NCBI GenBank assembly: GCA_030037875.1
Contig: JASHPV010000126.1
Coordinates: forward strand, 1 to 19,525
Direction of reading: 5' to 3'
DNA from: Thermoplasmata archaeon
GTDB lineage: Archaea > Thermoplasmatota > Thermoplasmata > Lutacidiplasmatales > UBA184
DNA length: 19,525 bases
How positions within the stretch are numbered: position 1 is the stretch's first letter; the number at the start of each line of letters is the position of its first letter. The position numbers were made by a program, and so were the translations under genes. Under the pieces are notes generated by a model that was not told the DNA's origin, ran no database searches, and saw only the letters and a list, made by a program, of their open reading frames with translations. This document shows positions 1-6,363 of this stretch, piece after piece.

Positions 1-153
1 CATCAGTCCGCTTTCGGCGACGCCTTCCCGGACGGACGTAGGTAACCGGTCCGTTCGGTCCATCTCCTCGGCGTGGGGGGCGAGAAGATCCGCCGCCACG
101 CGTTCGGCGACGCCGGCCCATTCTCCCGCCGACCGGGGCGCCGTGGTGGCCAT
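1..153 (-). CDS. acyl-CoA dehydrogenase, N-terminal fragment (runs off left edge)
   Basis: An open frame of 51 codons begins with ATG at 153 and continues past the left edge. The visible residues include an amphipathic stretch with ADLLAPHAEEMDRTDRLP and then VREGVAESGLM. This matches the N-terminal helical domain of the acyl-CoA dehydrogenase family, whose usual pattern is 'iaPhaeeiDre..fP.e....l.e.GLmGi'. These enzymes are FAD-dependent and oxidise acyl-CoA to enoyl-CoA in the cytoplasm. No catalytic residue lies in the visible part, so the substrate cannot be named. The gene is divergent from rqcH, and the start is supported by a CTTAAG box centred 26-27 bases upstream. Other frames across this stretch give no family-like sequence. 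The family call rests on a short pattern only. Confidence 0.65.
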   Translation of the reverse strand, partial: MATTAPRSAGEWAGVAERVAADLLAPHAEEMDRTDRLPTSVREGVAESGLM

Positions 154-176
154 GTGCGGCGGGACTGCGACGAAGA

Positions 177-182
177 CTTAAG
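177..182. promoter_or_regulatory. palindromic CTTAAG box between divergent genes
   Basis: CTTAAG reads the same on both strands. Its centre (179.5) is 27.5 bases from the rqcH ATG at 207 and 26.5 bases from the ATG at 153 on the other strand. That is the usual distance from an archaeal TATA box to the transcription start, so both genes could be transcribed leaderless from one box. It is the only AT-rich hexamer in the 53-base gap. Confidence 0.5.
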
Positions 183-206
183 CGATGGCGCCGACTCGAG
201 CGCCGG

Positions 207-2099
207 ATGTCGGCCGCCGGAGCGGTCCCCACCAAGGACCGGTTCACTTCTCTCGACACGCTGGCGATCGTCCGCGAGATCCGGGCGGCGGGGCGCCTGT
301 TCATCGACAAGGTGTTCGACGTCGGTCCCGACGCTTGGGAGGTCACGTTGCGCGGCCCGAGCAAGGGCCGGTGGGCTCTCTTGCTCGCCTCCGGCCGCTA
401 CGCGGCCCTGCGCCGGGAGGCCGGCGCTCACGCAGAGGAGCTCAGCCATCTCACCCGGGAGCTCCGGCGCCATCTCTCTGGCGTAGCACTGACCGGGGTC
501 GCCGAGCCCCAAGGAGAGCGCATGCTGGATCTGGAGGCCCGGCGGGGAGATTCCGGCACCCTTCGACTTATCGTCGAGTTCTTCGGAAAGGGGAACCTGC
601 TCCTGCTCCGCGAAAACAGGATTCTTGCCGTCGCGCACGCCCAGACATGGGCGCACCGGACGGTACGGGTCGGCGCCGATTACGTCCCTCCCCCGCTGCA
701 CGCCAACCCGTGGAAGATGGGGGCGGCCGAGCTGGAAGCGTCCCTCGCCCGTTCACGGACGGACCGGGTCCGAACCCTCGCAGCCCAACTCGGCTTCGGA
801 GGGCCCATCGCCGAAGAACTCCTCCACCGATCGGGGGTCGTCGGCACCGATCCAGCGACGCAGGACGTGGCGCGAGTCGCGGCGAGTCTACACCGCGTGA
901 TTGCCGAACTTCTTGCAGAGGTGGGCGACGCCCCCCGCGGATACCTCTACCGCCGCGATGAGGTGGTCCTCGACGTAGAGCCGTTCGCGTCGCATCGATG
1001 GGAGCAAGAGACGGGCGTCCGCGTGGAGCCTTTCGATCGGTTTTCGGACGCGGCCTTCGAGTACTTTGGTAGCGTCGCTCCCGTTACTGCTCCGCCAACG
1101 GTCGATCCGCTGGCCGAGATTCGACGTCAGGCCGCCCGTCAGACCACCGCGATCGTGGCGCTGAAAGCCGAGGCCGACCGGTTGCGGGCCCAAGCCGACG
1201 CGATCTTCGCCAACTACGCGTCGGCGGAGCGCGCCCTCGAAGGGAGCGCTCCGGCCGATGCGGTCGATGCCGTTGAAGTCGAGTTGGGCGGGACGACCGT
1301 GCCCCTCCGGCGAGACCGATCGCCTCGGGAAACCGCGCAGGAGATTTACACTGAGCTCAAGCGGATCCAGTCGAAAATCGCGGGAGCGGAAGCCGCGCTG
1401 AAAGCGACGGAAGCGCGGCTGGAGGGAGGCCCGCTGGCCTCCGGGGCGACCTCGAAAGCGGAAGCAGGTCGACCCGTCGTTCGTCGTAAGACCCACTGGT
1501 TCGAGAAGTTCCACTGGTTCGTGACTTCTGAAGGCGTGCTGGTGGTCGGGGGACGGGATGCGGCGACGAACGACCTCATCGTCCGCCGGTACCTCGGCAC
1601 GAACGACCTCTATATCCACGCGGACGTGCACGGCGCCGCCAGCGTCATCGTCAAAAATCCTCCTGCGGGATCCCCGCCGCCGGGCCCGAGTTCGCTCTCA
1701 GAAGCCGGTCAATGGGCCGTCTCGTACTCCAAGGCTTGGCGGGCCGGACACGCTGCGGCCGACGCCTTTTGGGTGAAGCCAGATCAAGTCTCCAAGAGTC
1801 CAGCGAGCGGCGAGTTCGTCGCCCGGGGAGCCTGGGTGATCCACGGCACGAAGAACTGGCTCAAGGATCGTCCCCTGGAGCTCGGGCTCGGAGAGGTCGA
1901 TTACGAGGGAGAGACGTTCTGGACCGCGGCGCCGCCCGAGGCGCTCCGGGCGCGAGGACGGCTGCGCCTCGTTCTGACGCCGGGGGAAGACCGCGATCGC
2001 TCCAAGCGTGAACTCGAGATCGTGCGCGAGCTCGGTCTCTCCCGAGAGCTGCTCCAACGATTGCTCCCGGCCGGCGGAGTCTCGATTCGCCGGGTATAG
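207..2099 (+). CDS. rqcH: RqcH/NFACT ribosome quality-control protein
   Basis: The 630-residue protein has the NFACT order. An NFACT-N domain occupies about residues 12-170 and contains FGKGNLLLL near 126. A helix-hairpin-helix-like segment is followed by a coiled coil at about 300-410. The NFACT-R domain at about 420-535 contains VVGGRDAATNDLIVRRYL and DLYIHADVHGA. Members bind the obstructed large ribosomal subunit and peptidyl-tRNA and add C-terminal alanine tails (RqcH) or CAT tails (Rqc2/NEMF). The ATG at 207 sits about 27 bases from a TATA-like box. An ATG at 185 is in another frame and gives no family sequence. The motif usually ending in Asp-Arg in NFACT-N reads PQGERMLDL here, so Asp is replaced by Glu at residue 104. 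The 3' end is overlapped antisense by the Zn-ribbon gene. The family assignment is firm, but tailing activity is inferred. Confidence 0.92.
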   Translation: MSAAGAVPTKDRFTSLDTLAIVREIRAAGRLFIDKVFDVGPDAWEVTLRGPSKGRWALLLASGRYAALRREAGAHAEELSHLTRELRRHLSGVALTGVAEPQGERMLDLEARRGDSGTLRLIVEFFGKGNLLLLRENRILAVAHAQTWAHRTVRVGADYVPPPLHANPWKMGAAELEASLARSRTDRVRTLAAQLGFGGPIAEELLHRSGVVGTDPATQDVARVAASLHRVIAELLAEVGDAPRGYLYRRDEVVLDVEPFASHRWEQETGVRVEPFDRFSDAAFEYFGSVAPVTAPPTVDPLAEIRRQAARQTTAIVALKAEADRLRAQADAIFANYASAERALEGSAPADAVDAVEVELGGTTVPLRRDRSPRETAQEIYTELKRIQSKIAGAEAALKATEARLEGGPLASGATSKAEAGRPVVRRKTHWFEKFHWFVTSEGVLVVGGRDAATNDLIVRRYLGTNDLYIHADVHGAASVIVKNPPAGSPPPGPSSLSEAGQWAVSYSKAWRAGHAAADAFWVKPDQVSKSPASGEFVARGAWVIHGTKNWLKDRPLELGLGEVDYEGETFWTAAPPEALRARGRLRLVLTPGEDRDRSKRELEIVRELGLSRELLQRLLPAGGVSIRRV

Positions 2100-2752
2100 A
2101 TCCGGGCCACCTCTCGCGCCGGAAAGCGGTCGCCCACGCGCGACCACGTGCGATTCCGTGCCCGCAGCCCCACTACGCGAAGGGTGCCTCCCGCAACCTC
2201 CACGGTGGTTCCCACTTCCAGGAACTGGTCCGGTGGGATGTCGGCTCGCGTGACAGCCGTCTTGGCCCCGAGGACGAGAGAGACCGGGATCGGTCGGGAC
2301 ACATCCGGTGCCAGCCACAGCGTGGCTACCTCCCTTGCCAGAGCGTCCGTACCCCGACCGCCATTCCGCAGGTCCATCCGGAGGATTCGCATCGGTTCTT
2401 GTTGCTCCGGGACCCTCGAGCCGACCAGGAGCCGTTGCGACGCAGGGACGCGCAGTTCGATGCGCGTAGAACGGGCCCCGGAGGAGACCACCGCGGGAAT
2501 GACCAGCTCCTCCGGGAGTTCGAGCTGAAATGGGTGCGTCCAGTGACATTGCGAGCAGCGGGAAGTTCCCTCGAGGACCCGGCCGTCGGGGGTCCGTCGC
2601 ACGCGGCTTATGTGAAGCACCCGGTGCCGGGTGGACCGGCCGCAGTTCTCGCACAGGAGCTCGGCTGCGTGCAGCCCTTTGTACGCGAGCGCAGCGCCGT
2701 GAGAATCTCCCCTTGAAAGATCGGGAGCAGACCCACCGGTTTTTCCCGTCAT
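1901..2752 (-). CDS. archaeal Zn-ribbon protein of the HVO_0476/COG1326 type
   Basis: The 283-residue frame has two Cys-x2-Cys knuckles, C34/C37 and C66/C69, that would form one zinc ribbon. A beta-rich region follows to about residue 225, including PVSLVLGAKTAVTRADIPP and a closing KOW/OB-like stretch. This resembles the uncharacterised archaeal HVO_0476-type zinc-finger family, whose biochemical role is unknown to me. Residues 226-283 are Arg/Ser-rich, look unlike the rest, and coincide with the antisense overlap on rqcH. They are probably read-through into sequence constrained by rqcH. The ATG at 2752 is the first start after an in-frame TGA a few codons upstream. No clear TATA box lies at the expected distance. 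The family call is moderate. A single-gene unit is inferred from divergence with the GNAT gene. Confidence 0.75.
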   Translation of the reverse strand: MTGKTGGSAPDLSRGDSHGAALAYKGLHAAELLCENCGRSTRHRVLHISRVRRTPDGRVLEGTSRCSQCHWTHPFQLELPEELVIPAVVSSGARSTRIELRVPASQRLLVGSRVPEQQEPMRILRMDLRNGGRGTDALAREVATLWLAPDVSRPIPVSLVLGAKTAVTRADIPPDQFLEVGTTVEVAGGTLRVVGLRARNRTWSRVGDRFPAREVARIYTRRIETPPAGSNRWSSSRERPSSRTISSSRLERSRSSPGVRTRRSRPRARSASGGAAVQNVSPS

Positions 2753-2814
2753 GCCCGACTCTGCTCACTGCGGCGAGGGCCGGGGGCAGATGAGGCTTAG
2801 CCGATAGTGAAACG

Positions 2815-2820
2815 CCATAA
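2815..2820 (+). promoter_or_regulatory. candidate TATA-like box for the GNAT gene
   Basis: The motif CCATAAG is centred about 26-27 bases before the ATG at 2845. The spacing is right for a leaderless archaeal transcript, but the match to a TATA consensus is weak. Confidence 0.3.
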
Positions 2821-2844
2821 GCGCCTGACATCCGCACGGGGAGT

Positions 2845-3459
2845 ATGATGGAGTTCCACGTCCCGGTAAGCCTCGAGGGGCGCTACATCCGGCTCATTCC
2901 GCTCGATCGGGAGCAGATCCCGGCGCTCGTCCGTGCGGGGAAGAACCCCGAGGTGTGGCAATGGATGCCGTATGGCTACCGCGGCACGGAGGAATCGATG
3001 GGCCGACTCGTGGAGCTCATTCAGAAGGGTCAAGCCGCCGGTACGGACCTAGCCTTCACGACCGTGCTGCGCCCGGACGACCGACCGATCGGGATGACTC
3101 GATACCTCAACATCGACCGGCCCAACCACAACGTCGAGGTCGGCGGCACCTGGCTCGACCCAAAGTTCTGGCGGAGTCCGGTGAACACGGACTCCAAGCT
3201 ACTGATGTTGAGCCACGCCTTCGAGACCGAGGGGTGCCAACGGGTGCAGCTCAAGACCGATATCCGGAATCTTCGTTCCCAGCGGGCCATCGAACGGCTC
3301 GGAGCTCAGAAGGAAGGGGTGCTTCGTCAGCATATGGTCCGGGCAGACGGTACCTTCCGGGACTCCGTCGTCTACAGTGTGCTCCGAGCGGAGTGGCCGG
3401 GGGTGCGCCGCCAGCTCGAAACGGCGCTCGAAAAGTCCTGGGATCGGCCGACGGAGTGA
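2845..3459 (+). CDS. GNAT-family N-acetyltransferase, RimJ/RimL-like
   Basis: The 204-residue protein opens with LEGRYIRLIPLDREQIPAL, the beta1-alpha1 pattern of RimJ/RimL-type acetyltransferases. It continues with the core strand VGGTWLDPKFWRSPVNTDSK and the helix-strand LRSQRAIERLGAQKEGVLRQH near residues 143-163, where these enzymes bind acetyl-CoA. They transfer acetyl from acetyl-CoA to amines such as protein N-termini or small molecules. The substrate cannot be told from the sequence. Two ATGs lie in tandem (2845 and 2848), so the start is uncertain by one codon. The gene is divergent from the Zn-ribbon gene and is followed, after a gap with its own TATA-like box, by the peptidase gene. 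Co-transcription is therefore not required. Confidence 0.85.
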   Translation: MMEFHVPVSLEGRYIRLIPLDREQIPALVRAGKNPEVWQWMPYGYRGTEESMGRLVELIQKGQAAGTDLAFTTVLRPDDRPIGMTRYLNIDRPNHNVEVGGTWLDPKFWRSPVNTDSKLLMLSHAFETEGCQRVQLKTDIRNLRSQRAIERLGAQKEGVLRQHMVRADGTFRDSVVYSVLRAEWPGVRRQLETALEKSWDRPTE

Positions 3460-3482
3460 CGGGCGCTCGGCGAGCCGTATAA

Positions 3483-3507
3483 CCGCCCTCAATCGGAAGC
3501 GGGGCGG
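3483..3507 (+). terminator. short GC hairpin after the GNAT gene
   Basis: CCGCCC (3483-3488) pairs with GGGCGG (3502-3507) across a 13-base loop, followed by GTTAAAC. It lies 24 bases past the GNAT stop. There is no T-run, so it may be a terminator, a 3' end stabiliser, or chance in GC-rich DNA. Confidence 0.22.
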
Positions 3508-3545
3508 GTTAAACGCTGATCGAGCACAGAGCCGCGCGAGTAGGT

Positions 3546-3552
3546 CTAAATA
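3546..3552 (+). promoter_or_regulatory. candidate TATA box for the G1 peptidase gene
   Basis: CTAAATA is the most AT-rich heptamer in the intergenic gap. It predicts transcription starting near 3573-3577, close to the first plausible codons of the peptidase. It therefore argues against the far-upstream ATG at 3377, which lies inside the GNAT gene. Confidence 0.4.
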
Positions 3553-3571
3553 CCGAATTCTCATCAGGCCC

Positions 3572-4525
3572 CTGGGGGAATCGACTACGAAAGTTAAGCC
3601 GCTCTGGTCTCTATTGGTCGTGATCGTCGTCGTGATTTCGTTGGGACTGTTATACGTCTCGATGAGCATCGATGCGGGGGGAGCGCCTCGCGTCGTCGGT
3701 ACGCCCAGCTACCACGGACACCCAATGACAATCGTACCCTCGTCGCAGCTGAAGGCGGCCGAGGCCACGACCGGTCCCTTGGGATGTCCGTTACCCACCG
3801 ATCAATGCTACTTTTCCTACAACTGGGCGGGCTATGCCGTTCTGGGTGCTCCAGGGTCCGTAACGCAGGTCACTGGGTCCTGGGTCGTTCCCACGGTCGT
3901 GGGTTCCCATGGACAGTACTGCCCTGACGGCCAGAGAACCTGGGACAGCACTGCCGTTTGGATCGGCATCGACGGAGCGACGGACCCAACGGTAGAACAG
4001 ACCGGCACGAGCTCGGACTGCTTCTACGGGCAAGTCGACTACTACCCCTGGTTCGAGTACTACCCCGCCGAGGCCGAGGAGCCGATTCCGACGGCCGACT
4101 TCATCCTCCCCGGCGACCACATGACCGCCAGCGTGGACTTCGAAGGTCTCAACGCTACGGGGATCCCGACCTTCCAGACGACGCTCACGGATCTCACGCA
4201 GAAGTGGACCTTTTCGAGTCCGGTCACTGCCGTCGTGGGCGCTCTGCAAGAGTCGGCGGAATGGATCGAAGAGTCCCCGTACTACATGGGCTTCCTCGGT
4301 CTCACGGATGTGTCGCTGGTCACGTTCTTCGACGCGACCGCGACGGTCGGCGGAACCACGGGGTCTTTCGCCAGCTTTGGCCCCAACGTCATCTGGATCT
4401 TGAGCGTAGATTACCAGTTCCCGTACGCCACCCCGCCGACCCTCTACTACGCCAAGGCCCTGCCGCTGCGCCCCGAGTGGGGTGGAAGCGCATTCAGCCT
4501 GGAGTGGCTCTCGAGCGGACCGTAA
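3572..4525 (+). CDS. membrane-anchored glutamic (G1/A4, eqolisin-type) peptidase
   Basis: Numbered from the CTG at 3572 the protein has 317 residues. A Lys-containing n-region and a hydrophobic helix (about residues 11-32) give a signal anchor. The rest is an extracellular beta-sandwich domain with the eqolisin landmarks NWAGY (84-88), GSWVVPT, WIGIDG (130-135), VEQTG (141-145) and WFEYYPAE. AEWIEES (229-235) is the last landmark. By alignment from memory with scytalidoglutamic peptidase, Q143 matches catalytic Gln53 and E234 matches catalytic Glu136. Four cysteines (72, 79, 117, 150) could form disulfides. The family cleaves proteins at acid pH outside the cell. The start is unresolved. No ATG, GTG or TTG occurs in frame between 3380 and 3613. 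CTG 3572 and ACG 3587 fit the promoter and the signal sequence, while TTG 3614 or ATG 3662 would cut the anchor. An ATG at 3377 would add Arg/Ser-rich sequence overlapping the GNAT gene. Confidence 0.8.
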   Translation: MGESTTKVKPLWSLLVVIVVVISLGLLYVSMSIDAGGAPRVVGTPSYHGHPMTIVPSSQLKAAEATTGPLGCPLPTDQCYFSYNWAGYAVLGAPGSVTQVTGSWVVPTVVGSHGQYCPDGQRTWDSTAVWIGIDGATDPTVEQTGTSSDCFYGQVDYYPWFEYYPAEAEEPIPTADFILPGDHMTASVDFEGLNATGIPTFQTTLTDLTQKWTFSSPVTAVVGALQESAEWIEESPYYMGFLGLTDVSLVTFFDATATVGGTTGSFASFGPNVIWILSVDYQFPYATPPTLYYAKALPLRPEWGGSAFSLEWLSSGP

Positions 4526-4553
4526 GAGGACGGTAAAAAGACGTCTCGCGGAG

Positions 4554-4586
4554 GGCCCCGCGCACTGCACGACGGCGCGCGGGGCC
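4554..4586 (+). terminator. 10-bp GC stem-loop after the peptidase gene
   Basis: GGCCCCGCGC (4554-4563) pairs perfectly with GCGCGGGGCC (4577-4586) around a 13-base loop, starting 28 bases after the peptidase stop. A pyrimidine-rich stretch (CCTCTTCC... CCTTTCC) follows. This is compatible with a terminator or RNA 3' end structure. The remaining bases up to the tRNA show no further feature. Confidence 0.4.
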
Positions 4587-4676
4587 TGAGGAACCTCTTC
4601 CTACACCTTTCCAACGGGCCGACGGCCGAACGTTTACCGTCGAATTTCCGACATACTCGATCCCTCAGGCGGGTAC

Positions 4677-4781
4677 TGGGGCTGCCCGAATTTGAATCGG
4701 GGTCTCGGGCTCCCAAAGCCCGAAGGATGGACCAATAGAGCGGAGGGGGTTTTCCCCCGTCCGAATCTACCCCACAGCCCC
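4677..4781 (-). tRNA. tRNA-Pro (anticodon TGG) with a D-loop insertion
   Basis: On the minus strand the acceptor stem is GGGGCTG (4781-4775) with CAGCCCC (4684-4678), and the discriminator is A at 4677. CCA is not encoded. The D stem is GGGT (4772-4769) with ATCC (4728-4725). The anticodon stem CGGGC/GCCCG encloses the loop TTTGGGA, placing anticodon TGG at 4715-4713. The T arm is CCCGA-TTCAAAT-TCGGG (4701-4685). All helices pair fully apart from one G-T in the D stem. The gene is 105 bases long. Removing the 30-base D-loop insertion gives a normal 75-base tRNA. The 5' end is only 10 bases from the UPF0179 stop codon on the same strand, so it is probably processed from a longer transcript or uses a promoter inside that gene. 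The canonical intron site after position 37 is empty. Confidence 0.9.
4734..4763 (-). other. probable non-canonical tRNA intron in the D-loop
   Basis: The 30-base insertion separates GGGTAGATT from GGTCCATCC. It contains a strong hairpin with CGGA, a bulged C, GGGGG, an AAAA loop, CCCCC and TCCG (4763-4741). A duplicated ATT flanks it, so the exact ends can slide by three bases. A relaxed bulge-helix-bulge can be drawn in which intron GGAC (4762-4759) pairs with exon GTCC (4732-4729), stacked next to the D stem. The cut would fall in TT^C and TT^G. The alternative is an insertion retained in the mature tRNA. Confidence 0.6.
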
Positions 4782-4791
4782 GTCCCCGCGA

Positions 4792-5220
4792 CTACAGGGC
4801 TTCCACCCGTTTGAGCTTGCGCCCGATGAGGCACTCCGTCGCCCCGGCCTCGACGCGCTGGATCTTGAACCGCTGCTTGGGCGGCAAGGAGGGACCGGCG
4901 CAGACCTGCCAGTTCGCGCAGTCGAGGCGGTTGCAAGAGTATCGGCCGGTTTCCACTGCGCTGCCGGCGACCGCGCTCATCGACTCGACGACGAGGGTCC
5001 GGGGCGCTGCGGTGACCTCGACGACGTTCGCTGAAGTTTCCTGAAGGGCGCACGGGTGCTCCACGGGCCGGACCCTCGAGACGACGTATCGTCGGCCGGG
5101 GTCCAACGTGAGGCAAGCGTGGCGGTACGGACAGGTCCGGCAGACCGGCGCTCCGCCCAGGTACACGAACTCCGCGCCGACCTTGGCTTGGGCGTGGGAG
5201 AGGAGCGTGATCTCGACCAT
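4792..5220 (-). CDS. UPF0179 family cysteine-rich archaeal protein
   Basis: The 142-residue protein has the UPF0179 opening, with KVGAEFVYLG and then C27-x2-C30-x5-C36. PGRRY and HPC (C57) follow, and a second cysteine group is C96, C101 and C107, with a further C130. The pattern suggests a metal or iron-sulfur site, but the function of the family is not established to my knowledge. The start ATG at 5220 lies three bases after the egsA stop, with GGTGATC about 10 bases upstream as a Shine-Dalgarno that sits inside the egsA 3' end. Translation as the second gene of an egsA unit is therefore likely. The length is normal for the family, with no sign of damage. Confidence 0.87.
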   Translation of the reverse strand: MVEITLLSHAQAKVGAEFVYLGGAPVCRTCPYRHACLTLDPGRRYVVSRVRPVEHPCALQETSANVVEVTAAPRTLVVESMSAVAGSAVETGRYSCNRLDCANWQVCAGPSLPPKQRFKIQRVEAGATECLIGRKLKRVEAL

Positions 5221-5223
5221 GGG

Positions 5224-6336
5224 CTACCCGATCACCCCGGTGACAAGGGCCAGTCGCTCAGCGGCCTCACGCGTGAGCCCGTTGTCCCCCAGGATCGTGT
5301 AGCGTTCCGGACGCAAGCTGTGCGCCAGCACCAGACTCTCGATGATCTCCTCCGGGCTGACCCCCAGCTCGCGGGCCGTGGTCGGCGCGCCGATCGTGTG
5401 CAGCGCGGTGCGGATCTTGCGCCAGTCCGCACCGTGAAGATAGAGCATCATGATCGCCCCGACCCCGACCTGCTCGCCGTGCAGGCCCGGTTGCCGGGCG
5501 ACCCGGTCGAGAGCGTGACTGAACAGGTGCTCGCTACCGGAACAGGGGCGGGACGAGCCGGCGACGCTCATCGCGATGCCCGAGACCATCATCGGCCGGA
5601 TCGCGATCCAGACCGATTCCTCCAGTCCGGGCTTGATGAGGGCCGCGTGGTCGATGATCTCCTGCGCGGCGTACTCCGCCAGGGTCGCGGCGGTGCTGGA
5701 AAATTCCTCGTTACGCAGCCGGGCAGCCAGTTTCCAATCCAGGGTCGCGGTGACGTTCGATACCACATCGGCGCACCCTGAGGCGAGCAACCGGAACGGC
5801 GCTTGGACAATGACGGTCGTGTCGGCCAGAATGCCGATCGGGACGACGCCCTCGACGCTCGAAACGCCTTGCGCATCCCGGATCGACGCGCGGGGAGAGG
5901 AGATGCCATCGTGGGCGGCCGAGGTGGGAACGCTGACCCACGGGAGGCCGAGCTTCGTGGCGGCCATCTTGGCAATGTCGATCTTGCTGCCCCCGCCCAC
6001 CCCCACCAGGAAACGAGATTCCTGCTTTCGAGCCTCTGCGGTGACCCGGTCGACCTCGGCCACCGTGGCTTCGTTCGCCTCGATGACCTCGATGTCGAAG
6101 CCGGAGTCGCGAAGGATCTGGGCGGCCCGGTCGCCGGCCAGGGCGCGAGTGCGCGGACCGGTGACCACGGCCCCCCGCTTGGGAAAATCGAAAGTGACAC
6201 ACGAGCGGCCGAGCTCCTCCAGGACCCCGTGCCCGGCGAGAACGGAGCGGGGAAACACCATGGCCCGGGCTTTTCCGAAGGGGCTCTCGAGCCCCAAATG
6301 AACTCCGCGAGAGGAGTTCGCGCTCTCCGGCAGCAT
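5224..6336 (-). CDS. egsA: sn-glycerol-1-phosphate dehydrogenase, NAD(P)-dependent
   Basis: The 370-residue protein belongs to the iron-alcohol-dehydrogenase/dehydroquinate-synthase-like superfamily. It reduces dihydroxyacetone phosphate to sn-glycerol-1-phosphate, the backbone of archaeal ether lipids. The nucleotide-binding loop is GVGGGSKID (112-120), followed by TSAAHDGISSP (138-148). The probable Zn ligands are D190 (SGCADVV), H270 (SEHLFSHALD) and H286 (LHGEQVGVG). The ATG at 6336 is the first in frame and gives about 25 residues before the conserved MVFPRSVLAGHG. That internal Met (residue 26) is an alternative start. A weak TATA-like TGATTAGTC lies about 30 bases upstream of 6336, which favours the longer form. 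UPF0179 and tRNA-Pro follow closely on the same strand. The assignment is secure, and it is the main evidence that the window is archaeal. Confidence 0.95.
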   Translation of the reverse strand: MLPESANSSRGVHLGLESPFGKARAMVFPRSVLAGHGVLEELGRSCVTFDFPKRGAVVTGPRTRALAGDRAAQILRDSGFDIEVIEANEATVAEVDRVTAEARKQESRFLVGVGGGSKIDIAKMAATKLGLPWVSVPTSAAHDGISSPRASIRDAQGVSSVEGVVPIGILADTTVIVQAPFRLLASGCADVVSNVTATLDWKLAARLRNEEFSSTAATLAEYAAQEIIDHAALIKPGLEESVWIAIRPMMVSGIAMSVAGSSRPCSGSEHLFSHALDRVARQPGLHGEQVGVGAIMMLYLHGADWRKIRTALHTIGAPTTARELGVSPEEIIESLVLAHSLRPERYTILGDNGLTREAAERLALVTGVIG

Positions 6337-6363
6337 CGATGGATGGGGTGGGAGGATTGGCGA

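Noticed and set aside
1698..2837. 379-codon open frame on the minus strand
   Set aside because: It is out of frame with the Zn-ribbon gene that has recognisable CxxC knuckles. Its product is Arg/Pro-rich without family sequence and it crosses two real genes.
3377..3571. ATG-initiated extension of the G1 peptidase
   Set aside because: It overlaps the GNAT gene in another frame, is Arg/Ser-rich, and lies upstream of the TATA-like box.
4711..4717. reading the tRNA anticodon as TTG (Gln)
   Set aside because: Shifting the anticodon loop by one breaks the CGGGC/GCCCG stem. The body also matches archaeal tRNA-Pro.
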